Source: Sternotherus odoratus (lineage: Eukaryota > Chordata > Testudines > Kinosternidae). From it: 64,000 nucleotides of DNA. The translations under genes were made by a program, and so were the position numbers. Each line of letters begins with the position of its first letter. Position 1 is the first letter of the stretch. The stretch lies in the NCBI GenBank assembly GCA_032164245.1, contig JAVMKO010000005.1:43862133-43926132 (forward strand). The letters are read 5' to 3'. The notes beneath the pieces are model-generated. The model was given only the letters and a program-made list of their open reading frames with translations, searched no databases and was not told the DNA's origin. Shown piece by piece: positions 1-12,440 of the stretch.

Positions 1-430
1 CTACCCCTGCAGCCACTTCCGCATGGGTGGGGGGGGGGGGCGCATTACACCACCTGTGAGGGGACTGTATAGACTCTGGCCCTTGGGCCATGCTGCCCTG
101 AGAGAGGGAAGCTACTGCACAGACTCTGGCAATTGGCCATGCTGCCCCGAAGGAGGGGAACTACTGCATAGACTCTGGCCATTGGGCCATGCTGCCCCGA
201 GAGAGGAGAGCTACTCCATAGACTCTGGCCATTGGGCCACATTACCCTGCAACTGGGAGATACCATACAGACTCTGGTTGTTGGACAACATTGCCCCGAG
301 AGAGGGGAGGGATGAACTCCAGCCACACTGCCCTGAGACTGCATAAACTCTGGCCCTTAGCCCATACTGCCCCGTGATGAGGGGGAGATCAGAGTGGCCG
401 AGGTCTGCCACCACACCCCTGCCACAAGGG
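1..430. repeat. Minisatellite, about 50-bp period
   Basis: The phrase 'agactctgg' recurs at 71, 121, 170, 220 and 269, so the period is 49-50 bp, with a degenerate further copy near 345. Each unit also carries 'gggccatgctgcccc' and a purine-rich 'gagagaggg' segment. Open frames on both strands run through it because the repeat is poor in stop codons; they are not credible genes. A 13-bp G run lies at about 28-40. The array may extend left of the window. Confidence 0.85.
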
Positions 431-1555
431 GTGCTGCGGAGCAGGACCTGTCACACATCCCTAACTCCAACACTGCAGGAGGACACCAAGCAACAGCAAT
501 TGCAATCTGAAAGGTGAATGTTTCCCACTGTTATGATCAGCTGAAAATAGACATTAGAATGTAAACTATTATGCAATTTAAAATTTTGGCACCTACTATA
601 ATACTGCCATTCAGACCTTAAAAGTGCAATTACTTTGTTGATAGAGGGACTATAGTTAGGACACATTTATTGCTCATCCCATAACTCCTCAGCATCTCCA
701 GATTCTAATATTCTAATTTCTAATATTGTTTATGGCTCCTCTATAAATGCAGACTATTAACATACTCCATCCCTTTGGTCTACAACAGCCTTGCCTTTAT
801 TCTGGTTTGGTTTCCTAGGTATAATGAATGTTTGGTCATACCCCAACTGCACACTTCAGGATTTTTCTCTGGAAGGGAAAGAAAGGAAGAACTCTGTACC
901 CCCACCAAAGACATTCCCTGAAGAGCACACTGAGCAGAAAAGAACAAGACAATCTTGTCTTGTGAAATCGACAGCAGGACCTGTCATTTCAAGCCTGGCC
1001 TACTGAGAAAGAGCAGCTTGCCACTGCGGTGGGAAGTGGCCGAAAGCCTGCAGTGATAAGTCAGGAGCTCTGTTTTAATAGATCAGAAGCATTTGCTCCC
1101 TTCAAGTCATGAAAGAGCTATTTTTACTGCCACAGCTGTGTTCAGGAATTGGGGGCTTGACATTTTCTTCCTGTTTGATGTTTGGTCATTTTAAACCTTT
1201 TCCTGTTCTGCTAACACCAGAGTAGTGAAAACTATTCTTCTGGCATTCTTCTTTTGTAAACCTATTAGTGTAGAGAGAGTGAGAAGTGTGTCAAACCACA
1301 GGAGAAATGGCCTGGCTTAGACCAAACATGCTCAAAGCAGCTTTTCACCCCTGTTTTAAAGGCACTCTTTAGATCAACCAGTCCTGAAATTGGGATGTTG
1401 CTGTGGTTTCTGAAGCCAGCTCAGTTATAGGAGAACTGTTCTCAGTACATCCCAGCAGGAATTACTCTGCAACATTCTCCCATCAGACACAGGATCAGTG
1501 CTGGTGTTGATGCCATCCGCCCATGCTTCACTGCTGCTGGCTGGAGAATGGGAGT
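431..1555. other. No gene or clear repeat recognised
   Basis: Mixed AT-rich sequence with short ORFs only (under 75 codons) and no splice-framed exon pattern. I see no terminal repeats or microsatellites longer than a few units. Confidence 0.5.
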
Positions 1556-1726
1556 CAAAATAGCACCACACACTAAGAGTTTATTCCATCTTCACAAATA
1601 TTCCAATCTGAAAAGGGAGCGTGTCGCTATCCCACTGTTACTGAGCCTCAGGAACTTGCTCCATAGTAGAGCTGGCGTGGAACCCACAACTCCTGGCCCC
1701 CATATTCTAACCAAGAGACCATGGTA
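1556..1726 (-). repeat. MIR-type (tRNA-derived) SINE fragment
   Basis: Read on the minus strand, the segment runs from a tRNA-like part (a degenerate 'ggttagaa' and 'gtgggttccacgcc' B-box area at about 1668-1725) into a body with 'gagcaagttcctgaggctcag', which resembles the core of MIR/CORE-SINEs. It is old and diverged and its ends are approximate. Alternative: another tRNA-derived amniote SINE. Confidence 0.45.
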
Positions 1727-3706
1727 TCACAAGAGGGGCAGAAACATCACAGGAAAGACGGTTGGTATCATGGCTTTTCTCACCCTGTTCAACCATGTGG
1801 AGGGTCACCAGAGACCTCATGAGCCCTGTCCATTCCAGACGTAGGATATCTCTAAACATGGATAAAAACTCTGTGGCTGGCCCAGGTCAGCTGGCTCAGG
1901 TTCATGGGGCTCATGCTTCATGGCTGCAATAATCATGATGTACATATCTGGGCTCGGACTGCAGCCTCCACTCTCCCTGGCTCCTAGAGCATGGGCTCCA
2001 GCCTGAGCTCAAATATCTACACAGCAATTTTTAGCTCTGCGAACCTGGTTCAGCTGACCCTGGCCAGCCTCAGCCATGCCGCAGGTCTTGTATCCCTGTG
2101 ACTAAGGAGACCGCTGTCCAATGTGCTGACCAGATCTGAGTATTTACAGATGTTGGGCTACACAGGATCCAGTGAATTCTGTTTTAGGGGAATGGTGTAA
2201 TGGTACAGCTCTCACACAACAGAGGAATGTGTCTTCACAACCTTGTGGGTCAAGAAGTGAATGGACCTGTAAAAAAACCTGAGTGAGAACATCAGGAGCA
2301 CAGAACATGCAGGAGCAGGACTGACAACTGCCTTGAAAGGGGAATGATTCCAAGGCACTCAGATGTTGAGGGAAGGGATAAGCCCCATCTGGGAGACATC
2401 CTGCAGATGTGGATCAAATTCAGAGAGAAAGTAATTAGGTGCAACACCATGCCTGGACCTGCACCCCATTGCACCAGAGGGAGGAAGGAAACAGCCTAAG
2501 AGAGACAACAAGCTTGTCATTTCCTGTTCTTGCCTACCATGGTCAATGCTATTATTTATTTGTAACTGAAACTGAAAGGCTGTGGATCGATTACCCAGAC
2601 TATTTCTAGATCCACTTCAGAGAATCAGCTAGCAAAGTCCACAAAGGAATAGGGACCAAATATGCATCTCCAGGGATCACTGCCACACCAAGGGTGGCTG
2701 CCCAACACAACTTCATATAGAAAATTCTTCTATCTTGTTGGGTGTCACTCCCTCTGCCATCAAAGGGAATCCTGCTCATGTCAGCACTGAGCCACTGTGA
2801 TGGGTTCCCCAGGGTGCAAGCTAGAACTGGAATACTGCTGAAGCTCTGGCTTACCAACCTAGGCTCCCTCTCACACTGTGATGTTGGGACAAACTGCAAA
2901 CCTCTTCAGGTCCTGCAGTCACACAGCCATCTACAGTGAGGGACACACCCAGCTCAGTTACATTAATTCTTTTTCCAGTAACGCATGAACCAACAATAAA
3001 GAGACTCCAGCCAATTTCCCACAGCTACACAGCCTTGGATCCCAGAGCTTGTGACCACCTCCCCAGTTCAGACTTTATCCTCTTGTGTTTCCAAGTGTTG
3101 AGTTGTGGGAGGCTGTGAAGGCCCCTCCCTGACACTAGACAGCAATCTCCTGGCATGTAGGAAGCCAGGCTATGCTGGGTAGTAGAATGTCAGCTGCTTT
3201 TTTGGTGAAGCCTTCAGAATCAGTGCAATCTTTTCCCTAGACTTGCTCAGGAATCCAAAGTACAGACATCATGTGCACCCCGTCCTGTAAGAGCAAACAA
3301 ATCTGTAGGGGAAATCATGGCCCCACTGAAATCAATAATGAAGCCATTGACTTCAATTGGGCCAAGATTTTACACCGTTAGGGCTCTGTTGTGCCAGACA
3401 GGCATGGGCCTGGATCAGGACAAGTGTAGAGCAACTCCATCCCAGCAGACTTCCCGGAGGTGTGTTAGGTCAGAGACAAACAGTCACTTCCAGAGCTCCC
3501 AGGTTATTCAGTCCTTCAGGACGCTCCCCTCTTTTTGCAGGGCACAGTCTCTCTTCTCCACTCCCTGTGTGAGCATGAGAAGGTGCTGCAATTGTGACCA
3601 GTACTGCTCAGTGGAATGGGAAGCTGAGATGAAGAGGGGCAAATCCCTTCGCCAAAGCTGTGGATTTGGGGATACACCCCCATGGAATTAAAGAGTTCCC
3701 CATTTC
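1727..3706. other. Unassigned; possible old LTR-derived stretch
   Basis: No gene is evident. On the minus strand, 2797-3260 resembles reptile LTR sequence (starts 'tgtgatgggttccccagg', contains 'caataaagagactccagcc'), but I could not find a matching end or target-site duplication, so this is only a suggestion. The remainder is unremarkable. Confidence 0.3.
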
Positions 3707-5493
3707 TAGGCTGACCATATTTCCTTGAGACAAAAACGGGACATTGGGATGGCAAAAACGGGACGGGGTTACCTTGGGGGCAGGTCGCAGGACTGAATGG
3801 TCCACGCAGGCTGCTGCCTGCCTCAGATCTCACTGCTGGAGGGAAGTCTGGTATTCGGTGTCCCTAGCAGCAGGGTTAGGACAGTCTGGCCAGACCCCCA
3901 GTCATCCAAAGGGATCACCCCCTGGTAATGGGAGCTGGGATGAATTAACATGGGGGGACCTGTACCCTCCCTCCTTTATCCGGGTGAGGCAGCTGATCCC
4001 TGACAAGCTGGGATAGAGCCTCACTTTGGGTGAAAGGAGTCTCTCCCATGGTTTCCACTGTACGTACATGGTCTGGTTCTCAGCTGTGGGGCAGAACTGG
4101 GGGAACACAGATGAGGCTTTAAGTCCCCTCTGCATGTCCCATATTCTTCTCCCCACACCTCCCAATGTTAGGTAGAGCAGCTCCGACTGCTACTTACCCA
4201 AGGGTGCTGGTGTCACACACACTCTGGACCGTGGTTCACGCTCGCTTTGCCCCAGTGCGTGCAGTGGCCTGGAGGGGATCTGTCTCGCTATCGGCTCCAT
4301 GAGCCCTAGATGCTTTCCCCTGCCTGGGGTGAAAGAAGAGAGAACCTACCTAATAACCTACCGCCAGCCCAGCCACCGGCTCTGCTCTGGCACTACCACC
4401 CGGCGAGACAATTATTGCCACACTGCAACCATCAGCCCCAGCCCTTCCCAGCATGGAGGGAGAACTCCCAGCTTGAGCACTTGTTGTGGGGGGATGGCAA
4501 TGATCTTTCCCCAGGCAGCGAGTTCACAATGGGCTTGGGGGGCAGGAGAGGGAGGATGCTGGGAAGACAGGGGGTGGGGCACTGGGATCTCAGAGCAGCG
4601 GGTGGAGAGCATCGGGAGCTAGGGGGTGGGGGCTGAATCCCTGCTACTGAGAGGAGTGCTGAGAGTCCAGGAGAGAGCTGGTCCCTGTGGTGGGGGACAA
4701 GTCCCAGAGGCGGGGGGTGTCTCTGAGATCCTGGGGGGAGTAGTTCCAAGGGACAGGAAAAGCACTGGGAGCCCAGGGGTGTGCAGGGAGCTGGGAATGG
4801 GAGGGAAGGGGAGGGGAAGGGAAGGGAAAGCAGATCCAAGGATGGAGGAGCCCGGGACAGGAAAAAATCCAAGGGATGAGGAGCACTAGGAGGCCGAGGG
4901 GGGGGGGAATATGCTGGGAGCCGGGGGGGAGGAGGGCAGATCCAAGGGATGAGGAACACTGGGAGCCAGGGGGAGGTCCAGGGCAGCAAGGACTGATACT
5001 GGGGCGGGGGGAGGAGGGGATGGGTCACAGGCACATTTTCAGGCAAGCCCCCAACAAACCTCTTCTCCTGGGTGGGCGGGTGGCAGAGGGTCTCCGGCCC
5101 GACGAGGGCTGCAGCGGGGATCAGGGCTGAAGCTTGTCAACAGCGCAGGGCGAGGTCAAACGGTCTCCTCCCAGCACTGCCCTGGGACCAGCTGAACTGG
5201 CCGGGTGGAGGGAGCAGGGCAGCCATCTGCCGTCTGCCTGGAGGCAGGACTGTGCCCCCCCCCTTGCCCTTGTTGGAGCCAATCACAGGAGCCGCGTTAG
5301 TCAGACACAAGTCAGGGGGCTCAGCACAGGGCTACCTGGGTCAGACAGAGGATCTCTTATGAGAAATAAGCCGCATTCCGTTTTTTTACAAAAAATGGGA
5401 CAAATTTGATATTTATATTAAAAAGACGGGACGGTCGGAAAATATGTAAAAAACGGGACTGTTCCGTTCAAAACGGGACGTATGGTCAGCCTA
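3707..5493. mobile_element. hAT-like non-autonomous element with TAGG-type ends
   Basis: Terminal inverted repeats are TAGGCTGACCATAT at the left and its near-perfect complement (GTATGGTCAGCCTA) at the right. Flanking octamers are cccatttc and tccatttc (7 of 8 identical). An 8-bp TSD is typical of the hAT superfamily, and TAGGG/CAGGG termini recall Ac-like members. Subterminal DNA carries repeated 'acgggac' words at both ends. The interior holds no transposase; it is GC-rich, with purine-rich imperfect repeats at about 4500-5030. The element at 51063-52059 has related ends. ORFs of 80-200 codons inside are low-complexity artefacts. Confidence 0.7.
4500..5030. repeat. Purine-rich, locally repetitive tract
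   Basis: G/A-rich on the plus strand with recurring 'ccaagggatgaggagcac' and 'ggagccggggggagg' words about 60 bp apart near 4860-4980. It lies inside the 3707-5493 element. The 204-codon minus-strand ORF across it is proline/serine-rich and reflects base composition. Confidence 0.6.
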
Positions 5494-5651
5494 TCCATTT
5501 CTTATTGACGACTTCCATCCCTGTAGCCTTGTTGAATTTACTGGGGTTGCACAGGGTATTTTATCACTCACAGGCCAACAAAAGTGAAGCCATGCATTTA
5601 CACAGTGTCTAGTTAGTCTAGGGACTAACTGTGGTTACTACAATTACAATA

Positions 5652-5917
5652 CAGTAGACTCTCGATTATCCAGGATGATAGGGAAAAAAATACTTCTGGT
5701 TAATAAAATCCCGGATAATCACCATCCATAGGAAATATGGGGAGTGGTGGTTGGTTCACCAGCCACCCTGCACCGGGGGGAGGGGGTGTTGGTTTACTGG
5801 CTGCCCTGTGCCCTGGTGGAGGTTTTTTTGGTGTGTACTTGAGGGGGCCCTACGAGTTGCGCGTATTTTTTTTTTACATACTGGTTAATCCAATCCTGGA
5901 TAATTGAGAGTCTACTG
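5652..5917. mobile_element. Tigger/pogo-like MITE
   Basis: The 266-bp element begins CAGTAGACTCTCGATTATCC and ends with the inverted counterpart (GGATAATTGAGAGTCTACTG), flanked by a TA dinucleotide on both sides (5650-5651 and 5918-5919). TA duplication plus CAGT...TTATCC ends match pogo/Tigger-type Tc1-mariner elements. There is no coding capacity. Confidence 0.85.
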
Positions 5918-5919
5918 TA

Positions 5920-7145
5920 CTGTAAAGCAGTGACAGCTGCATCATAAATTGAAACCAAACTTTCTGTTTAGAGCTGAATTTTGCATCCTGAATGGAGAGC
6001 AGGATTCATATAACACTGGGATGCACCTGGGGAGATCTAGTGTCCAGCACTGGGAGCAAGCTCAACATCTTAATTAATACAAAAGTTATTAAACTATGAT
6101 TTAGGTCTCTGGCATGTTGACCCGGTCTGCTGTGATCCATGCATGCAACACCTGCACTGTGTGCAAATCCCTACTGGTCAATCCTGACCATAAGACCTCC
6201 TGACGATACATCTAGATTCTAATGCTAATTCAGCTTTTTTCATGGCCAGCAGCACAAGCTTTGCCCCAGCATTTCCTGTTCCCGGCCTCTCTTGAGCAGT
6301 AATTGCCAGATGCAGTGCATGGTGTGCTACTTTTATGATAAGACCAGCATTTTACAGAATAGGCTTCTAACCCAGTCTCCAGAGATGAAATGTTAGTGCA
6401 TCATCCCACCTAGTCTTCCCTTAGTAGCACACAGCTATTCATGACCAATGTGAGAAGACATTACAAAATGTGCAAAATAACAGCACATACCCTAAAAACT
6501 AAGTATATAGCTGAAAATACTAATGGAAGTTTATGCAATTGCAGAAACAGGCAGGGCAGAAGACCGACATTAGTGACAACACACTTCAAAAGATCAAGCA
6601 AACTTGGCTTTAAAGACATGAGGGAGAGAGGGACTGATCTTTGCAGTGGTCCCTGTGTAGATTCTGCTCGGCCTGCACAGCTTTCTGAATGTGTATTCCA
6701 ATCTGGGCTTCTTCAGTCACTGTAGGAGAATGGCAGCTTCAAACTCTTTTGGCTAATGATTAAGCAATCACACAGAGAGACTCTGTTGTCAGACTGGTAA
6801 GAAATTTAACATTCAGCTATTAAATCTAAATATCTTTCTTCTGAGTGTCAAAGTGGGCTGCTAAGTGGCTTTCAGTTGCCCACACTCAGGACATAATGAC
6901 ATCATGTTTCAGTTAGATGGCTGTTTCCAAAGCTAGGCTCAGAAATGTCAATTCTCATAACAAGCATACCTTAAAACGAGCCATCTGGCCATGCAATCAC
7001 AGTGGAAAAGCTTCTTGGGGCAGGCAGGCAGCTGGGTAAAGAGAAAAGGGCATGGCTGTCCATCAACCTGGCAAAGAGGGTGGCCACAACTCATTCCCCA
7101 GTGGGACTGTGATGCAGCTCCAGCAGGGAAGGAATCTCTCTAAAG
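5920..7145. other. No gene or clear repeat recognised
   Basis: Ordinary mixed-composition sequence. The longest ORF (6441-6725, 94 codons) has no recognisable motif and no supporting context. Confidence 0.5.
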
Positions 7146-10100
7146 CAGCGGTCGCCAACCAGTGGTCCGCGGACCGAAAATTTGGGTGGTCCGCGGAGCC
7201 GCAGCCGGAGGAGGGGGCAGGGTCAGTAAGAGAGACGAGCCGGGGAGGGGGAGAAGAGCGGGGCCGGAGACTGAGCCGGGGCCGGGAGAGGAGAAGAGGC
7301 AAGCAGGGTGGGGAGAAGAGCGGAGGCGGAGCCGGGGCCGGGCAGGAGAAGAGGTGATTCGAGGTGAGGCGAGGTGAGGCGAGGCGAGCCGGGGGGGGGG
7401 GGGGGGGGGGAGAAGAGCGGAGCCGGGGCCGGGGCCGGGGGAGGAGACGAGAAGAGGCTCTAATTCAGTAGGTATGAGATATGAGGCTTAAGGGCCGCCA
7501 AGACAGAGAGCCTCCAGCTACGGTGGCTGCTCCTGTGCCCCCCCCCCCACTGAGTCCATAATTGGCCCCACACCCCAGCAAATCTTCCCTCTCCTGCAAA
7601 TCTGGGTCTGTGTCCATTGCTCCTTTTTGCTGCTTCTCTCTGGTCTGGTGCTAACCCCTGAGGGTTATGTCTGCTCTTAGCCCACTTGACAAGTTTGACT
7701 GTCCTTCCTCATTCACACCTCATTCATTCAACAGGGCACTTGATTATAAAGTGTGTCTGCGACCGAGCACTACCCGGCCAAACCCCCCCCCCCCCCGAGG
7801 CGGACGGCAACTGCCTGCACTGTGCGACCGAGCACTACCCGGCCAAAACTGCCCCCCCCCCACCCGTATTGTAAATACTTTAGTTAATTTTGTTTATTTT
7901 TCACATTTTCTCCTAGTCCTGATTCCTATCTTTATCTCACTTTATCACTGTGGGAGTGCAGCGCAGGTGCTGTTATTTTCATAAGAAAAAACAGAGAAAG
8001 ATAAGCGCTAAAAACAGTCCTGTTATTTTCATATTTAGTTAATGCTAAAACCTAAAAATAAATTTGCATAGATTTATTCATTAGATTGCAGTTAAATTAC
8101 CCGTAAAATGGATAAGTTTCTAATTAAGAAAAGAAAAGCTGGTGAAGATGACGTTTGTGATGAACAAAATGTAGCCGCTATAGAGGAAACTACGCAAGAA
8201 TCAACTGTTGAACGGTCTGTATTAGTATGTAAGAAGTGTAAAGGAAATATTTCCAAGCCTCGTTTATACAGTAAAGATTATATGAAACTGTGGTTCACAT
8301 TTTCTGGTAATGAAAACAATCCTTGTCCCCAGTGTTTAGTTTGTGACAATATACTTGCAAATGAAAGTATGGTACCAAATAAATTTAAGTGTCATTTTAC
8401 CTCAAAGCACAGTCATTTGTCAGAAAAACCAGTAGAATACTTTATTGAACTTTCAAAATCTATAAAGAAGGAGTCTGCATCATTCACAAAGAAAATGAAG
8501 ACATCAGAGAAAGCTCAAAAGGCAAGTTACTTGGTTGCTCAAATAATTGCCAAAAACAAGGATCCACACACTATTGCCAAAACCACCATAAAAGAATCTT
8601 GCTGTGCTATTGTTTGAACAATGTTTGGGCCCGAATTTGAGATAGAAGTTAATAAAATCCCTTTGGCAGATAACACGATTGGAAGACGTATTTAAGACAT
8701 GTCTGATGACATTAAGCAGCAAATGAAGGATATTTTTCAAGACGATAATATGATCTTTACATTGCAATTAGATGAAGCAAAAGATGTCAGTGGGTTAGCA
8801 CAATTATTGGTTTTTATACGTTTCATTCATACTGAGAATTATTGAGCAATTCTTGTGTTGTCTAGAACTTCCACTGAGAACTAGAGGTGAAGATATATTT
8901 AAAACTTTAGATTGCTTCATGAAGAAAAATAATTTGCAATGGTTAAATTGTGTAGGAATATGCACAGATGGCGCACCCTCAATGGTTGATTCAACAAAAG
9001 GTTTTATAGCGTTAGCAAAGAAAGAGAATGAAAATATTATAAGTACTCATTGCTTTTTACATCGCGAAGCACTAGTCACACAAACCATTGGAAATGAATT
9101 AAGAAAAGTTTTGGACAAAGTGGTTCAAATGGTCAATTACATTAAAAGTAGACCTCTTCAATCAAGATTATTTGCTCATATTTGTGAAGAAATGGGGGCA
9201 AGGTTTAAAAAACTTCTACTACACACAGAAGTTCATTGGCTCTCAAGAGGTTGAGTGCTTTGTCGTGTATACGAATTGAGGGAAATGATGCTTAAACTTT
9301 TTGTGGGAAATCAGCAAAATGAATTCTGCAGTCTAATTCAAAACAAACTTTGGTGCACAAAATTGGCATATCTTGCTGACATATTTGAACATTTGAATAA
9401 AATAAACACCAGTATGCAAGGAAAAGGAGAAAATATCTTAACAGCGGTAGATAAAATTTGTGCTATGAGAGACAAAATAGCAATTTGGAAAAGGAAAGTG
9501 AAAGAAGGAAATTTTGAAATGTTTTCCAAAACTGCTGAGTGCGAGCTAAAATGTGATATCAGCTAGCTAATTGTTGACCATTTAACATTGCTCGGAGAGA
9601 AAGTTCAGCATTACTTCCCAAATGTTGAAATCCAAGACTATGATTGGATCAGAAATCCATTTCTTTCAACTGCAACGAGGAACTTTTCACTTATTGAAGA
9701 AGAATTAGCTGACATAAAAAATGATCGAAATCTGTTAATGATGTATGAAGAGGGTGACTTAGACAGCTTTTGGATTCGCATTTCAAAAATGCATCCAAAC
9801 ATAGCTAAAAAAGCGTTAAAAATTCTTCTGCAGTTTTCTACTACATACATTTGTGAAATATCCTTTGCAACGATTGCAAACTTAAAGACACTGAAACGTG
9901 GAACCTTAAAAATGCTTGATGATGAAATGCGAGTCTCTTTATCTAATATTCCAACAAATATTGAAAAGCTGTGTTCATCCCATCAACCTCATACGTCCCA
10001 TTAAAATGGTAAGTAGTTATTGGTGTTATTCAACATTTTTTAATTCTTGCACATATTTACATACTGTTACTCATAAATGACAACAATGTATGTTATCTTA

Positions 10101-10312
10101 CAAATCATATATTTTTTAAAATATAAATGAAAGGGTTTCATGAGATATGTTGTGTCCCCATACATTTCGTTATTACAATTTATGTATGTGTCCGTATCTC
10201 TTATAAAGGGTTAGTTTAACCTCCGGTTTGCTAGTAAAACTGAATTACTGTGTCGCGAAATGATGCATGTCTAAAAAGTGTGTCACCAACATGAAAAGTT
10301 TGGAAAGCTCTG
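7146..10312 (+). mobile_element. hAT DNA transposon with decayed transposase gene
   Basis: The left end CAGCGGTCGCCAACCAGTGG is a typical hAT terminus and the right end '...agtttggaaagctctg' fits a diverged hAT terminus. The inverted match between ends is poor and I could not confirm an 8-bp TSD, so the boundaries are less certain than for the other hATs here. The first kilobase is GC-rich, with G and C homopolymers (about 7390-7410, 7788-7800, 7850-7861) and a directly repeated 'gcgaccgagcactacccggc' (about 7758 and 7825). The transposase pseudogene follows at 8108-10004. Confidence 0.65.
8108..10004 (+). pseudogene. hAT transposase (BED-finger, ZBED5-like), inactivated
   Basis: A hAT transposase cuts and pastes its element by recognising the terminal repeats. 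The intact first block (8108-8617, 169 codons, starting MDKFLIKKRK) carries a BED-like zinc finger (CLVC ... HFTSKH, residues about 77-101). The frame then continues past stops at about 8615, 8690 and 8843, shifts frame near 8850, and resumes through 8853-9254, 9255-9566 and 9588-10004 with stops between. Catalytic-core hallmarks are visible: LDEAKD near 8768 and CTDGAPSM near 8961. The C-terminal dimerisation signature (LLQFSTTYICEISFATI) is near 9826. Total length, about 630 codons, is normal for the family. At least five lesions make it non-functional. Host genes derived from this family exist, but the lesions argue against domestication here. Confidence 0.85.
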
Positions 10313-10352
10313 CTTTAGTTAGTCTTTAAGGTGTCACAGGACTCTTTGTTAC
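10313..10352 (+). repeat. Very short Penelope-type 3' tail fragment
   Basis: The words 'agttagtctttaaggtgtca' and 'caggactctttgtt' match the tail seen at 34500-34548 and the end of the element at 13190-13225. It abuts the right end of the preceding hAT, which may explain why that TSD is unclear. Confidence 0.6.
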
Positions 10353-11814
10353 CTCACACATTAACTGATTGTCTTCTCAGCACCCTGGGAGGTAAGTGGC
10401 CAGAAGCTGAGATAGGCATCTCAAAAATGTTGCCAGTCTAGCAATGCAGACAGGCACCCAGTGGGTGCTCAAAATACTGCCCTCACGGGCAAATTGGCAA
10501 CTTGAAGCCTTTGCAATCCCTAGTCCCACAGAAGCACCAAGAAGCTCTGAAATGCCAACAGAAAGTTATTTTTAACACTGTTCCCAGCAGTGCTGGGATC
10601 CCACCCACAGCAGCACCTGCTGGAGAAGAAGTCAGACTAGCTAGTATGCCAGAGAAAATTTTATTAAAGCTAATGTTAAAAATGACAACATACACAAATT
10701 GAAGAGTAAGGTACTGGACATCTGGAGTCAGGCTGGGGTTATGGCGATTGTAGGTAACAGGTACAGGGTTTACAGGGTACATGCATACTAAAGGAAAGCC
10801 GGCAAGATACCCCACCAGGCACAGAGGGACTTTAGCAATGTATCCAAGATCACTGCCAAGCTTTAGGAGCCAGGCTTGGGCACTGCTAGCAGTGATGGAC
10901 AAAGCATACTAGGAACTCCATGGCTATGTATTCTGTGCTGTAGTGGTGTGGAGTTTTGCTTTATGTATTAAATCTGAACTTTATCACAACTGCGTTTTTT
11001 GAATTTGCATGATGAGGGATGCTGTGAAGTGTATGATGAGGCAACATCTATTGGCAAGTGCTGCTGTGAAGGGTTGGGATTATCATTCTGATTGGTTGCT
11101 GCATTCACTTATTTTATGGTTTATGAATTACTTGTATTAGCTCTGATGAGGGAGTCTATGGAGGAGGGAGTTGTTGTTGCATTGATATTTAAGAATGTGC
11201 TAATGACAGAGATATTTTCCTCCAGAATCTATACATATGCAAATAAGCATGCAGGTCAGTTGTGCTGTCTACCAAGGGTGGCGCATTTATAAATGCAAGA
11301 GCTGTAGGGACACTATTTAATAGAGTCATAAAGTGCATCTCATTGGGGTTTCAATTTTCCTTGCCACAGTCATGGGAAGGAGGGCAGCGGCTGAAAAATG
11401 GATGTGATGAAACCAAAGTGTAGGGGGTAGTCCAATAATGAACACTGGCAGGTGAGACAGTTACAGAGCTGAGGAGTGTCCACAATGAAGATTAATGCAA
11501 TGCAATGCAATGCAGCAAAATGAGCGTTCCCTATCCAGAGAGTACCCGCCACAGCACATGAGAGTGGGAGAAAGTCGGCCCAGTTTATAAAGAAACTGAC
11601 CATATGGAAGAATTCCTGTCACCTTTGAGAGACTATGTGGGATACAAAATATCAGATAATCAGGTGCCTGTCCTCTTAACCAGATTAACTGACAAGCCAG
11701 ACAAGTTTTTAATGATATGGAGGTGTGCAATGCTATGGTATATAGAAATTTAAAGAAAATGTATTGAAAAGATGTAAGATTACTCCAAGATCTATCAACT
11801 GAAATACAGGTTTC
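10353..11814. other. No gene recognised; small (aatgc)n tract
   Basis: A four-unit 'aatgc' microsatellite lies at about 11494-11514. ORFs are short and without motifs. No repeat family recognised. Confidence 0.5.
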
Positions 11815-11816
11815 CC

Positions 11817-12311
11817 ACAGTATGCCAACATTTTTATGGCTGACTTAGAAGACTCAGCTCTCATCCCCTACCATCCCTACTTTACTTGTGCTACATTGAT
11901 GACATCTTCATCATCTGGACCCATGGGAAGGAGGTTCTTGAGGAATTCCATCAGGATTTAAACAATTTCCACCCCACCATCAACCTTAGTCTGGACCAGT
12001 CCAGACAAGAAATCCACTTTCTGGACACTACAGTGCAAATAAGCGATGGTCACATAAACATCACCCTATACCGGAAACCTACTGACCTACTGACTTACCT
12101 ACATGCCTCCAGCTTTCATCCAGACCACATTGCACAATCCATTGTCTATAGCCAAGCCTTAAGATGCAACTGCATTTGCTCCAATCCCTCAGATAGATGC
12201 AAACACCTACAGGATCTCTATCAAGCGTTCTTAAAACTACAGTACCCACCTGGGGAAGTGAAGAAACAGATTGACAGAGCCAGAGGGGTACCCAGAAGTC
12301 ACCTACTATAG
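11817..12311 (+). pseudogene. Penelope-type reverse transcriptase remnant
   Basis: RT would copy element RNA at the target. The catalytic YIDD box lies at 11892-11903, followed by FLDTTVQI and LYRKPTD, the usual downstream Penelope RT/thumb signatures. About 20 codons upstream in a different frame, YANIFMADLED (from about 11821) is the preceding RT motif, so a frameshift lies near 11880. The open block after it is 141 codons. Fingers and most of the palm are absent, so this is dead coding sequence. Confidence 0.8.
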
Positions 12312-12440
12312 GACAGGCCCAATAAAGAAAGTAACAGAACACCACTAGCCATCTCCTACAGCCCCCAACTAAAACCTCTCCAGTGCATCATCAAGAATCT
12401 ACAGCCTATTCTGAAGAATGATTCCTCACTCTCAAAGACC

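Noticed and set aside
23..346. 107-codon plus-strand ORF with repeated peptide
   Set aside because: It is a direct reading of the 50-bp minisatellite; both strands are open for the same reason.
4432..5046. 204-codon minus-strand ORF, proline/serine-rich
   Set aside because: It lies in purine-rich, internally repetitive DNA inside a transposon; codon content reflects base composition and there is no domain.
8108..8617. Domesticated host ZBED gene
   Set aside because: The frame continues past the stop into the rest of a decayed transposase within an identifiable transposon, with no sign of preservation of a whole gene.
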